Part shown: positions 36,564 through 45,115 of the stretch, piece by piece | Position numbering within the stretch: the first letter of the stretch is position 1 | Layout of the letters: the number at the start of each line of letters is the position of its first letter | Notes under the pieces: model-generated | Databases searched by the model: none | Told to the model about the DNA's origin: nothing | What the model saw: the letters and a program-made list of their open reading frames with translations, nothing else | Translations under genes and position numbers: made by a program | From: Erwinia sp. OLFS4 | GTDB lineage: Bacteria > Pseudomonadota > Gammaproteobacteria > Enterobacterales > Enterobacteriaceae | Direction of reading: 5' to 3' | Assembly: GCF_002752165.1 (NCBI RefSeq) | Contig: NZ_MOMB01000012.1 | Coordinates: 1-45,303, forward strand | Length of the DNA stretch: 45,303 nucleotides

Positions 36564-37937
36564 ATGTTTATCCAGAATCTTTTACAAGTCGTTGTAGACG
36601 TGATGAAAGTGCCCTCCATCCTGGTCGGGCTGGTCGCGTTAATCGGCCTGATTGCACAAAAAAAACCTTTCCCTGACATCATTAAAGGAACGGTCAAAAC
36701 TATTCTGGGCTTTTTAGTACTGGCTGGCGGCGCCTCGGTCCTTGTGGGCTCATTAACGCCGCTCGGTGATATTTTCAAATTTGCATTTAACGTACAGGGG
36801 ATCATTCCCAACAACGAAGCCATGGTATCTATTGCGCTGGCAAAATATGGTGCACCCACCACGCTGATTATGGCCTTTGGTATGGTCGCCAATATTATTG
36901 TCGCGCGATTTACCCGGCTGAAATATATCTATTTATCCGGCCATGTCACCTTCTATATGGCATGTATGGTCGCGATTATTCTGTCAGTAGCCGGCTTCAG
37001 TGGCGTTCAGATGATCTATACCGGATCGCTGGCGCTGGGCATGATGATGGCACTTTTCCCGGCGCTGGCGCAGCCATATATGCGCAAAATCATCGGTAAC
37101 GATCAGGTGGCGCTGGCCCACACCGGTACCATCGGTTACATCCTGGCCGGCTGGATTGGTTCTCTGGTGGGTAAAGGATCGCGCTCCACCGAAGAGATGA
37201 ACATGCCAAAAAACTTAAGTTTCTTGCGCGACAGTACCATCTCAATTTCGCTGACCATGATGATTATTTATTTCATTCTGGCAGTATCGGCCGGCCCGCA
37301 ATATGTAGAAAGTCATTTCAGTCAGGGACAGAATTACCTGGTTTATTCTTTTGTGCAGGCAATTACCTTTGCCGCAGGGGTTTTTATCATCCTGCAAGGG
37401 GTTCGTCTGATTCTTGCCGAAATTGTCCCGGCCTTTACCGGCTTTTCAGAAAAACTGGTGCCTGAGGCCCGGCCCGCACTGGATTGCCCGATTGTGTTTC
37501 CCTACGCGCCTAATGCAGTGCTGGTTGGCTTTATCTCCAGTTTTATTGGTGGTCTGGTCGGCCTGTTTATTCTTGGCCAGCTGAAATGGGTGCTTATTTT
37601 ACCTGGCGTTGTCCCGCATTTCTTCTGTGGCGCAACAGCGGGCGTATTCGGCAATGCAACAGGCGGAAAACGCGGTGCCATTCTCGGCGCTTTCGCCCAC
37701 GGTATTTTAATTACTTTCCTGCCAGTTGCCCTGCTTCCGGTACTGGGAGCATTAGGGCTGACCAATACCATGTTCTCTGATACTGATTTTGGCGTTGCCG
37801 GCATCCTTCTTGGCAACATGGCTCGTTTTCTTGATAAAGGCACGATCACGGCAATCATTACCGGCATTTTTGCGTTGCTGGTGGTGTATAACTTTGCAAC
37901 CGCCCGTAAAATTACCCGTAAAGAAAACCAAAGCTGA
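36564..37937 (+). CDS. PTS EIIC, ascorbate (UlaA/SgaT) family
   Basis: 457 aa (E. coli UlaA 465) with about 11 helices, an integral membrane sugar permease of the AG superfamily. UlaA-like marks: VPSILVGLVALIGLIAQKK near the start, YLSGHVTFYMACMVAIIL, ALAHTGTIGYILAGWIG, and GVVPHFFCGATAGVFGNATG near the end. The ATG at 36564 follows GCTGAGGTGAAT; a TTG at 36546 is in frame but less likely. Ascorbate is the family's best known substrate, but no ula-type lactonase, decarboxylase or epimerase genes are nearby, so the sugar is open. Confidence 0.9.
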   Translation: MFIQNLLQVVVDVMKVPSILVGLVALIGLIAQKKPFPDIIKGTVKTILGFLVLAGGASVLVGSLTPLGDIFKFAFNVQGIIPNNEAMVSIALAKYGAPTTLIMAFGMVANIIVARFTRLKYIYLSGHVTFYMACMVAIILSVAGFSGVQMIYTGSLALGMMMALFPALAQPYMRKIIGNDQVALAHTGTIGYILAGWIGSLVGKGSRSTEEMNMPKNLSFLRDSTISISLTMMIIYFILAVSAGPQYVESHFSQGQNYLVYSFVQAITFAAGVFIILQGVRLILAEIVPAFTGFSEKLVPEARPALDCPIVFPYAPNAVLVGFISSFIGGLVGLFILGQLKWVLILPGVVPHFFCGATAGVFGNATGGKRGAILGAFAHGILITFLPVALLPVLGALGLTNTMFSDTDFGVAGILLGNMARFLDKGTITAIITGIFALLVVYNFATARKITRKENQS

Positions 37938-37954
37938 AAACAGTGTCTCAACCA

Positions 37955-37976
37955 CAGGCGGCATCTGCCGCCTGTA
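37955..37976 (+). terminator. hairpin after the EIIC gene
   Basis: ACAGGCGGCA-TC-TGCCGCCTGT, a perfect 10-bp inverted repeat 17 bases after the EIIC stop. The tail is not T-rich, so it may need Rho or serve as a 3' stabiliser. Confidence 0.65.
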
Positions 37977-38151
37977 ATCGGACAGCCATAAAGTATACCA
38001 ATAACATATTCAGCCGCACTGATAACAAACGGCCCCTATTAAAAATGGGCACATAAAATACAGTATTTTTTCAAAAATACACTCAATTCATTTTGTTATA
38101 ACATATCGGCAGTTGCATAATCACACTCCCGGTAACAGCCATCAGAAACCT
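37977..38151. other. AT-rich spacer
   Basis: AT-rich DNA between the EIIC hairpin and a gene remnant. No gene or clear signal seen. Confidence 0.4.
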
Positions 38152-38370
38152 TTACTCTACCCATACTCCGGCATCGAGATACACTGTATACGTATCAGCG
38201 CTAATCTCCTGCTCCCCTTCTGATGTAATATGGCAGCTGACCGTTCCCGCTTCTTTAGCAAGAAACCATCCAGTGTTAGTCGAATTTGCCGGATCGGTAT
38301 CGGCACAGCTTTCAAAATCAATCGTTAGTTGGTGCTGCGGATTGTTTTTTCCTGAATAAGTAACGATATT
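38152..38370 (-). pseudogene. C-terminal remnant of a secreted adhesin- or pilin-like gene
   Basis: A 72-codon frame on the - strand, ending in TAA at 38152-38154, with no start. It is rich in threonine, serine and alternating beta pattern, with two cysteines (in DFESC and TVSCHI) and an ending TYTVYLDAGVWVE like an extracellular beta-sandwich domain. Family not recognised; 'adhesin-like' is inference from composition. At 38371 the frame is cut exactly where a GTAAGCATCC sequence begins, so a mobile element probably removed the N-terminal part. Confidence 0.5.
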
Positions 38371-38447
38371 GTAAGCATCCCGCTAAAACGGTCCATTCAC
38401 TTTTAGAGATCTTCCGACATACTGACTATGTCCCCTTGTAAGCATCC
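38369..38447. repeat. 12-bp direct repeat, possible IS66-type end
   Basis: TTGTAAGCATCC occurs at 38369-38380 and again at 38436-38447, the second copy touching the end of the IS3-family element at 38448. Many IS66-family ends begin with GTAAGC, and the sequence after the first copy does not continue the upstream gene remnant. I read this as the leftover end of an IS66-like insertion later hit by the IS3-family element; this is not proven. Confidence 0.4.
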
Positions 38448-38459
38448 TGTAGTGGTCAA

Positions 38460-39235
38460 CTAAAACTGGCCAGCACTTTGGAGTTCTTCTAGTATCGTTT
38501 TTCCGATTCGTTTGGTGGTAACCCACCATTATACTCGTGTGGCCTGAGCTCGCTGTAATACTTAACGAGATAGTCCGTTATTGCCTGATCTGCACCGCTA
38601 AAGCTTATGTAGCCAGTCACTGGCACCTACTCATTCTTCAGGCTCCGGAAGAAGCGCTCCATTGGGCTATTATCCCGGCAGTTCCCACGCCGGCTGGCTT
38701 GCCACGTGTTTCCCATGCCATTTCCAGCGCTTTCGTGGTGAGTCTGCTGTCTGGTGAGAACGACATTGCCCAGCCCACTGGCTTTCTTGCGAACAGGTCG
38801 AAAACAACGGCGAGGTAAACCCAGCGTTTGCCTGTCCAGATATACGTTACGTCGCCGCACCATATCTGATTTGGCTCTGCCACTGCGAACTGCCGTCCAA
38901 GGTAATTCGGGATAGCGATATGCTCATGACCGCCACGTTTATAGCGGTGAGCTGGTTGCTGGCAGCTCACCAGTCCCAGTTCTTTCATGAGTCTGCCAGC
39001 AAGCCAGCGCCCCATCTGATATCTTCTCTGGGTCGCCATGGTGGCGATGCTCCTTGCCCCGGCAGAACCGTGGCTGATGCTATGCAACTCAGATACCTGG
39101 CTTCGTAATACAGTTCGTCTGCCGTCTGGTTTTTCAGGACGGTTTCTCCAGTATTTGTAGCTGCTACAATAAACCCCGAACACATGGCAGAGCGTGGCTA
39201 CAGGATAATGCGCCCTGCGTTTCCCGATTATCGAG
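38460..39235 (-). pseudogene. IS3-family transposase OrfB, broken
   Basis: The DDE integrase is partly readable: [20 protein letters not shown], then [20 protein letters not shown] with the first catalytic aspartate, and [13 protein letters not shown]. After RGKPAG the frame is lost: an internal deletion joins this to the downstream [20 protein letters not shown], so the region with the second aspartate is missing. The remaining tail has two in-frame TAG codons where the family has tryptophan (after KNE and after EKRY). The 5' end is approximate, as it overlaps orfA. Confidence 0.82.
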
Positions 39236-39529
39236 AACTGTTCAGGGAGTCTGACATCAGGAGCGCGGTAGTCTTTTTTAATATTTAACTTTCTATTTCA
39301 ATACGTTGTAGCTTTTTCCTGAGCTCACGGACTTCAATTTGTTCCGGGGTAATGGGGGAAGCTTTTGGTGTTTTTCCCTGCCGCTCATCACGTAACTGTT
39401 TCACCCATCGCGTATTGTGGAAAGGCTGACATCCATAGCGCTGGCTGCATCTGTAACGGTGTAGTTCTGGTCAAGGACCCGTTGAGCGGATTCGCGTTTA
39501 AATTCTGCGCTGAAACTTCTTCTTTTCAT
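39236..39529 (-). pseudogene. IS3-family OrfA, broken
   Basis: Starts [20 protein letters not shown] at 39529 with a typical IS3 OrfA HTH. In STIRDG the frame shifts compared with the family's [14 protein letters not shown], which a single lost base explains; the frame can be followed afterwards ([20 protein letters not shown]). A further in-frame TAA occurs in IEIES where the family reads IEMENEILKK. Two independent lesions show long decay. The 3' boundary is approximate. Confidence 0.78.
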
Positions 39530-39662
39530 TGGGGCACCTGTAATGTTCTGAGGTGAGCATATCACCTCTGTTCAGGTGGCCAAATTCAGTGTGCCACTAC
39601 AGGTACACTTTATGTGAAAAATCACCAATTTATACAAGACACTTTTTCCGACGATAGAAAAT

Positions 39663-39686
39663 AAAAAACCCCTGAATTAACAGGGG
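39663..39686 (-). terminator. intrinsic terminator of ssb
   Basis: Read on the - strand: CCCCTG-TTAATT-CAGGGG followed by TTTTTT, about 40 bases after the ssb stop. A six-base-pair stem and a run of six T make this a typical Rho-independent terminator. Confidence 0.88.
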
Positions 39687-39726
39687 CCTATGTTTTCATT
39701 CTTTACAGATAACTCTAAGGTCATCT

Positions 39727-40263
39727 TCAGAACGGAATATCGTCATCGAAATCCATAGGTGGTTCGTTGCTGTTAGCCGGCGCACTGTTTTGCTGAGGCT
39801 GAGACGGCGCACTGCCGCTGTACTGATTGCCACCCTGAGGCTGTTGCGGTTGGCCCCAGCCATTATTGTTGTTGCCCGGAGCCGCACCGCTACCAGCCGG
39901 AGCACTGCCACCCTGACGACCACCCAGCATCTGCATTGTGCCACCGACGTTAACCACAATTTCGGTGGTGTAACGATCCTGGCCGCCCTGATCCTGCCAC
40001 TTGCGGGTGCGCAACTGGCCTTCAATGTAAACCTGTGAACCTTTGCGCAGATATTCGCCGGCAACTTCCGCGACCTTGCCGAACAACACCACACGATGCC
40101 ATTCTGTGATTTCTTTTTGTTCACCGGTCTGCTTGTCACGCCAGCTCTCAGACGTTGCTACCGTGATGTTGGCCACCGCGCCGCCACTCGGCATATAGCG
40201 AACTTCCGGATCCTGGCCAAGATTCCCCACCAGAATGACTTTATTAATGCCTCTGCTGGCCAT
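39727..40263 (-). CDS. ssb: single-stranded DNA-binding protein
   Basis: 178 aa (E. coli SSB also 178). OB-fold in residues about 1-110 ([20 protein letters not shown], then [22 protein letters not shown]), a glycine/glutamine/asparagine-rich linker, and the acidic tip MDFDDDIPF that recruits partner proteins. It coats ssDNA in replication, repair and recombination. The ATG at 40263 is chosen for the conserved MASRG start and AGAATCGAAC upstream; the frame stays open to 40317. Divergent from uvrA. Confidence 0.97.
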   Translation of the reverse strand: MASRGINKVILVGNLGQDPEVRYMPSGGAVANITVATSESWRDKQTGEQKEITEWHRVVLFGKVAEVAGEYLRKGSQVYIEGQLRTRKWQDQGGQDRYTTEIVVNVGGTMQMLGGRQGGSAPAGSGAAPGNNNNGWGQPQQPQGGNQYSGSAPSQPQQNSAPANSNEPPMDFDDDIPF

Positions 40264-40420
40264 GTTCGATTCTCCCGATGAAATTTTAGTCAGTTTTCTA
40301 CTATGAAAGTCTATCATCTCATAGCGGGTATGCCTATGAAGTTAACACGATGCGTTCAGGTTATACGAGCCGGCTTCCAGAATGGTTCGTAGCACAAAAC
40401 CCTAACAAATGACGATAACA

Positions 40421-40436
40421 CTGGATATCCGGACAG
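40421..40436. promoter_or_regulatory. LexA (SOS) box between ssb and uvrA
   Basis: CTGGATATCCGGACAG fits the CTG-N10-CAG LexA pattern, embedded in ACACTGGATATCC and GGACAGTTA. The inner bases (GATATCCGGA) are less AT-alternating than the consensus TATATATATA. It lies about 80 bases before uvrA; a -10-like CATAAT is at 40449-40454. The same place carries the SOS box in E. coli, where it controls uvrA and one ssb promoter. Confidence 0.8.
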
Positions 40437-40516
40437 TTATTTTTATGCCATAATAACCTGTTTCTTTGTGGCCGTGCCGCGAGCATGGCGGCATCTGTGC
40501 TAACCGGGAAAAGTGA

Positions 40517-43348
40517 ATGGATAAGATAGAAGTTCGTGGTGCACGCACCCATAACCTGAAAAATATCAACCTGATCATCCCTCGGGATAAGCTTATTGTC
40601 GTCACCGGGCTTTCCGGTTCCGGGAAATCTTCCCTGGCATTTGACACGCTGTATGCCGAAGGCCAGCGACGCTATGTTGAGTCGCTTTCTGCCTATGCAC
40701 GTCAGTTTCTTTCGCTGATGGAAAAGCCGGATGTCGATCATATCGAAGGGCTGTCACCCGCCATATCAATTGAACAAAAATCGACCTCTCATAACCCACG
40801 TTCAACGGTCGGTACCATCACCGAAATTCATGACTATCTGCGTCTGCTTTTTGCCCGCGTAGGTGAACCACGTTGCCCTGACCATGACGTTGCACTGACT
40901 GCCCAGACCGTCAGCCAGATGGTGGATAATGTACTTAACCAACCGGAAGGCAGTCGTCTGATGCTGCTGGCACCGGTGGTGCGCGATCGAAAAGGTGAGC
41001 ATACTAAAACGCTGGAAAACCTGGCGACCCAGGGCTATATCCGCGCGCGTATTGATGGTGAAGTTTGCGATCTGTCCGATCCGCCAAAGCTGGAACTGCA
41101 AAAAAAACACACCATTGAGGTTGTCGTCGATCGCTTTAAAGTACGAGCCGATCTGGCACAGCGGCTGGCGGAATCTTTTGAGACCGCGCTGGAACTCTCC
41201 GGCGGCACGGCAATGGTTGCTTCAATGGATAATCCGCAAGCTGAAGAGCTGCTTTTTTCTGCCAATTTCGCCTGTCCGGTATGTGGTTACAGCATGAATG
41301 AACTGGAACCACGCCTGTTTTCATTTAATAATCCGGCAGGGGCCTGCCCTACCTGTGACGGTCTCGGCGTCCAACAATATTTCGACCCCGAACGGGTGGT
41401 ACAAAATCAGGAGCTTTCGCTGGCAGGCGGTGCCATCCGCGGCTGGGATCGTCGTAACTTCTATTATTTTCAGATGTTGCGCTCACTGGCGGATCACTAC
41501 CACTTTGATATTGAAGCACCGTTCGCCTCGTTAAAAGAGAGTGTTAAAAAAGTGATTCTTTACGGTTCCGGTAAAGAGTCTGTCGAATTTAAATATATTA
41601 ACGATCGGGGTGATACCTCGGTGCGCCGCCACGTTTTCGAAGGCGTGTTACACAACATGGAACGCCGTTATAAAGAAACCGAATCCAGCGCGGTACGCGA
41701 AGAACTAGCGAAATTTATCAGTAATCGTTCCTGCGCCAGCTGTCATGGCTCACGTCTGCGGCGTGAAGCTCGCCATGTTTTTGTTGAAAACACCACATTG
41801 CCGACCATCTCAGAAATGAGCATTGGTCATGCCATGGACTTTTTTCAGCACATCAGGCTCAGCGGCCAGCGGGCAAAAATTGCTGAAAAAGTGCTGAAAG
41901 AAATCGGCGATCGCCTGCGTTTTTTGGTTAACGTTGGTCTGAACTACCTCTCTTTGTCGCGCTCAGCGGAAACCCTTTCCGGTGGCGAAGCACAGCGTAT
42001 TCGTCTCGCCAGCCAGATTGGTGCCGGGCTGGTCGGGGTAATGTACGTTCTGGACGAACCGTCGATTGGCCTGCACCAGCGCGATAACGAACGCTTGCTG
42101 GAGACCCTGATTCACCTGCGTAATCTGGGCAATACGGTGATCGTAGTTGAACATGATGAAGACGCAATTCGCGCAGCGGATCACGTTATCGATATCGGCC
42201 CCGGCGCCGGCGTCCACGGCGGTGAGATCGTTGCCGAAGGCAGCGTTGAAGATATCATGGCGGTTGCAGATTCACTGACCGGGCAATTCCTGAGCGGCAA
42301 GCGGGCCATTGAGGTGCCAAAAGAGCGGGTAAAAGCCGATGCGACAAAGGTACTGAAACTGACTGGCGCCAGCGGCAATAACCTGAAAGACGTTACCCTG
42401 ACGCTGCCGGTCGGCCTGTTCACCTGCATTACCGGCGTGTCGGGTTCCGGCAAATCAACGCTGATTAATGACACCCTGTTTCCGGTGGCGCAACGCGTAT
42501 TAAACGGTGCCACCCTGGCGGAATCGGCGCCTTACCGCGATATTAGTGGTCTCGATCATTTTGATAAAGTGATCGACATCGATCAAAGTCCGATTGGCCG
42601 CACACCGCGCTCTAATCCGGCAACCTATACCGGTATTTTTACCCCGGTGCGCGAGCTGTTTGCCGGCGTACCGGAATCGCGTTCGCGCGGTTACACACCG
42701 GGACGTTTCAGCTTTAACGTTCGGGGGGGCCGTTGTGAAGCCTGCCAGGGCGACGGGGTAATTAAAGTTGAAATGCATTTCCTGCCGGATATTTATGTCC
42801 CCTGCGATCACTGCAAAGGCAAACGCTATAATCGCGAAACCCTGGAGATTAAATATAAAGGCAAGAATATTCATCAGGTGCTGGATATGACGATTGAAGA
42901 AGCCCGTGACTTCTTTGATGCCGTGCCGGCACTGGCGCGTAAACTGCAGACGCTGATGGACGTTGGGCTTTCCTACATCCGTCTCGGTCAGTCCGCCACC
43001 ACCCTGTCAGGTGGCGAAACCCAGCGGGTCAAGCTGGCGCGCGAGCTGTCAAAACGCGGCACCGGGCAGACGCTCTATATTCTTGATGAGCCTACAACCG
43101 GTCTGCATTTTGCCGATATCCAGCAGCTACTGGCGGTTCTGCACCAGCTGCGCGACCAGGGCAATACCATCGTAGTGATTGAACACAATCTGGATGTGAT
43201 CAAAACCGCCGACTGGATTGTTGATCTCGGTCCGGAAGGGGGAAGTGGTGGAGGTGAAATTCTGGTGGCCGGCACGCCGGAGACCGTTGCCGATTGCGAA
43301 AAATCACATACCGCACGCTTTCTGAAACCGATGCTTAAACCACGTTAA
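40517..43348 (+). CDS. uvrA: excinuclease ABC subunit A
   Basis: 943 aa (E. coli UvrA 940). The damage-recognition ATPase of nucleotide excision repair. First ABC unit: Walker [15 protein letters not shown] (about residues 31-44), zinc module [18 protein letters not shown] with CPTC following, signature [14 protein letters not shown]. Second unit: [16 protein letters not shown], zinc module with CEACQGDG and [10 protein letters not shown], signature [15 protein letters not shown] and [15 protein letters not shown]. All motifs intact. It is preceded by a LexA box and followed by a hairpin. Confidence 0.98.
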   Translation: MDKIEVRGARTHNLKNINLIIPRDKLIVVTGLSGSGKSSLAFDTLYAEGQRRYVESLSAYARQFLSLMEKPDVDHIEGLSPAISIEQKSTSHNPRSTVGTITEIHDYLRLLFARVGEPRCPDHDVALTAQTVSQMVDNVLNQPEGSRLMLLAPVVRDRKGEHTKTLENLATQGYIRARIDGEVCDLSDPPKLELQKKHTIEVVVDRFKVRADLAQRLAESFETALELSGGTAMVASMDNPQAEELLFSANFACPVCGYSMNELEPRLFSFNNPAGACPTCDGLGVQQYFDPERVVQNQELSLAGGAIRGWDRRNFYYFQMLRSLADHYHFDIEAPFASLKESVKKVILYGSGKESVEFKYINDRGDTSVRRHVFEGVLHNMERRYKETESSAVREELAKFISNRSCASCHGSRLRREARHVFVENTTLPTISEMSIGHAMDFFQHIRLSGQRAKIAEKVLKEIGDRLRFLVNVGLNYLSLSRSAETLSGGEAQRIRLASQIGAGLVGVMYVLDEPSIGLHQRDNERLLETLIHLRNLGNTVIVVEHDEDAIRAADHVIDIGPGAGVHGGEIVAEGSVEDIMAVADSLTGQFLSGKRAIEVPKERVKADATKVLKLTGASGNNLKDVTLTLPVGLFTCITGVSGSGKSTLINDTLFPVAQRVLNGATLAESAPYRDISGLDHFDKVIDIDQSPIGRTPRSNPATYTGIFTPVRELFAGVPESRSRGYTPGRFSFNVRGGRCEACQGDGVIKVEMHFLPDIYVPCDHCKGKRYNRETLEIKYKGKNIHQVLDMTIEEARDFFDAVPALARKLQTLMDVGLSYIRLGQSATTLSGGETQRVKLARELSKRGTGQTLYILDEPTTGLHFADIQQLLAVLHQLRDQGNTIVVIEHNLDVIKTADWIVDLGPEGGSGGGEILVAGTPETVADCEKSHTARFLKPMLKPR

Positions 43349-43359
43349 ACCTTGCGCTG

Positions 43360-43389
43360 CGGACGGCATCATCTGATGAATGCCGTCCG
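43360..43389 (+). terminator. hairpin after uvrA
   Basis: CGGACGGCAT / ATGCCGTCCG, a perfect 10-bp stem around a ten-base loop, 11 bases after the uvrA stop. No T-run follows, so its role as terminator is uncertain. The rest of the gap up to the alcohol dehydrogenase gene (to 43692) contains no supported gene; its promoter must lie there. Confidence 0.6.
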
Positions 43390-43692
43390 TCCGTCGGGTA
43401 CCAACATCATAAGATAAATCTGCTAATTTTGCTGACACACGCGGGTAAAAATGAAGCATTTTCGCTTTATTTTACTCTAATTCAGTAAACGTTTGCAGGA
43501 TCAGGCAAGATTTCAATAGGTTCTGCCCTACCCCGCAGCGGCGTTGACTACTAAGCTTATTGCTCTTCGATGGGCGTCACGTTTTCGGATGTATTTTGCA
43601 CCATCGCCCGTCACTGTCTGCCACCAGCGCGAATATGGTTGCTGGCGGAAAATCGCTTAACGTCACTTCTAATGGTTAAATCTGGAGAAATC

Positions 43693-44754
43693 ATGAAGAT
43701 AACCCATGCTTATGCTGCTCAGGACGCAAAAGCCAGACTGGCTCCCTTTGAATTTCAGCCGCGCGAGTTGCGTGCTAACGATGTTCTGATTGAAATTTTA
43801 TTCTGCGGCGTCTGCCACTCCGATCTTCACCAGGCGCGTAACGAATGGCGCAATACCGTCTATCCGGTGGTTCCCGGCCACGAAATTGTTGGTCGCGTTG
43901 CCGCAGTTGGCACAGAAAGCGTTAAATATCAGATTGGCGACATCGTTGGCGTCGGCTGTCTGGTCGACTCTTGTCGTCACTGCCCTGGCTGCCAGGAAGG
44001 TCTGGAGCAATACTGTGAAAACGGTTTTGTTGGTACCTATAATGGCACCGACCGTTTTGACGGCACCACGACATACGGCGGTTATTCAAGCCAAATCGTC
44101 GTGCATGAAGATTTCGTATTACGGGTGCCGGAAAATCTCGATCTGGCGGGAGTTGCGCCACTGCTGTGCGCCGGTATCACCACCTATTCTCCATTGCGTC
44201 ACTGGAAAGTCGGCCCCGGCCAGAAAGTCGGTATTGTCGGACTGGGCGGACTGGGTCATATGGGTGTCAAACTGGCTCACGCCATGGGTGCAAAAGTCGT
44301 GCTGTTTACCACTTCGCCGTCAAAAGTTGAAGACGGTAAACGTCTGGGAGCCGATGAGGTCGTCATCTCTAAAGATGCTGAGCAGATGGCTCAACATGCC
44401 AATAGTTTTGACTTCATTCTGAATACCGTGGCTGCCCAGCACGATCTCGATCAGTTCACTAACCTGCTTAAGCGCGATGGAACCATGACACTGGTCGGCG
44501 TCCCGGAACACAGCCACCCTTCACCAGCAGTCGCTAACCTGATCTTTAAACGCCGCGCGATCGCCGGTTCACTGATTGGCGGCATCGCAGAAACCCAGGA
44601 AATGCTGGATTTCTGCGGCAAACACGGCATCACGTCAGATATTGAGATGATTGATATGAATTACATTAACGAAGCATATGAACGCATGCTTAAAAGTGAT
44701 GTGAAGTATCGCTTTGTCATTGATATTAAATCACTGAATAAACAGGCTGCCTGA
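43693..44754 (+). CDS. zinc-dependent alcohol dehydrogenase, YahK-like
   Basis: 353 aa (E. coli YahK 349). Cinnamyl-alcohol-dehydrogenase-type MDR enzyme that reduces aldehydes with NADPH. Catalytic zinc ligands in FCGVCHSDLHQARNEW and GHEIVGRV; structural zinc cysteines in the CRHCPGCQEGLEQYC segment (about residues 95-109); catalytic-site cysteine in PLLCAGITTYSPLR; Rossmann loop GLGGLGHMGVKLAHAMG. TGGAGAAATC upstream fixes the ATG at 43693 although the frame is open to 43570. Probably a broad aldehyde reductase; physiological substrate unknown. Confidence 0.92.
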   Translation: MKITHAYAAQDAKARLAPFEFQPRELRANDVLIEILFCGVCHSDLHQARNEWRNTVYPVVPGHEIVGRVAAVGTESVKYQIGDIVGVGCLVDSCRHCPGCQEGLEQYCENGFVGTYNGTDRFDGTTTYGGYSSQIVVHEDFVLRVPENLDLAGVAPLLCAGITTYSPLRHWKVGPGQKVGIVGLGGLGHMGVKLAHAMGAKVVLFTTSPSKVEDGKRLGADEVVISKDAEQMAQHANSFDFILNTVAAQHDLDQFTNLLKRDGTMTLVGVPEHSHPSPAVANLIFKRRAIAGSLIGGIAETQEMLDFCGKHGITSDIEMIDMNYINEAYERMLKSDVKYRFVIDIKSLNKQAA

Positions 44755-44760
44755 TAAGCT

Positions 44761-44791
44761 GCGGACCGGATAGCCGCCGGTCCGCTTTATT
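44761..44791 (+). terminator. intrinsic terminator after the alcohol dehydrogenase gene
   Basis: GCGGACCGG / CCGGTCCGC, a perfect 9-bp GC-rich stem with a seven-base loop, followed directly by TTTATTT. It starts six bases after the stop codon. Confidence 0.88.
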
Positions 44792-44896
44792 TACGCCGGT
44801 TTTTATCATTTAACTCAGGCATCAGACACCCTGAAGAAACCGCTATGCCTCACGAATCACACAGCCAGTCTGCCCGGCTGATGACTATTTTTCAGA

Positions 44897-45115
44897 TTAG
44901 TCAGCGCTCATGACCAGTACGGCAGAACCGGTAAATGGCCCCTTACTGACATCTTTACCCTGCTTTTTGATGAGTACGAATTTAAACTGACTTTCCCCTA
45001 ACCCCCCCTGCAGCTGCGTTCTGATACTGTCACCCGGTTTGACTCGTTGTTTTTCGTAATACATTTCTACTCCCAGATATTTATTAGAGGTCTGTATTGC
45101 CAGGGTCGAAAAATC
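44897..45115 (-). pseudogene. C-terminal part of a pilin-like gene cut by IS1
   Basis: About 72 codons on the - strand, ending in TAA at 44897-44899. The upstream side is cut by the IS1 end at 45116; the open frame continuing into the IS1 is not part of this gene. The end (GPFTGSAVLVMSAD) has the G-x-F-x-G-x-alternating-hydrophobic pattern of the last strand of fimbrial subunits, and the preceding KPGDSIRTQLQGG and FKFVLIKK also suit an exported beta-rich protein. Assignment as pilin is by pattern only. Confidence 0.5.

Larger units (their letters stand above)
38448..39601 (-). mobile_element. decayed IS3-family element (IS1222-like)
   Basis: 1154 bp bounded by inverted repeats: TGTAGTGGTCAACTAAAACT at 38448 and, read from the other end, TGTAGTGGCACACTGAATTT from 39601 inward. 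Transposase genes run on the - strand. The ends and OrfA/OrfB sequences resemble IS1222, an IS3-group element first described in Pantoea; the name is from memory. Both ORFs are broken, so the copy cannot move by itself. No target duplication is visible (TCC outside the left end, GGT outside the right). Confidence 0.88.

Noticed and set aside
37955..38000. Strong Rho-independent terminator after the EIIC gene
   Set aside because: The stem is perfect but no T-run follows, so it is kept only as a hairpin of moderate confidence.
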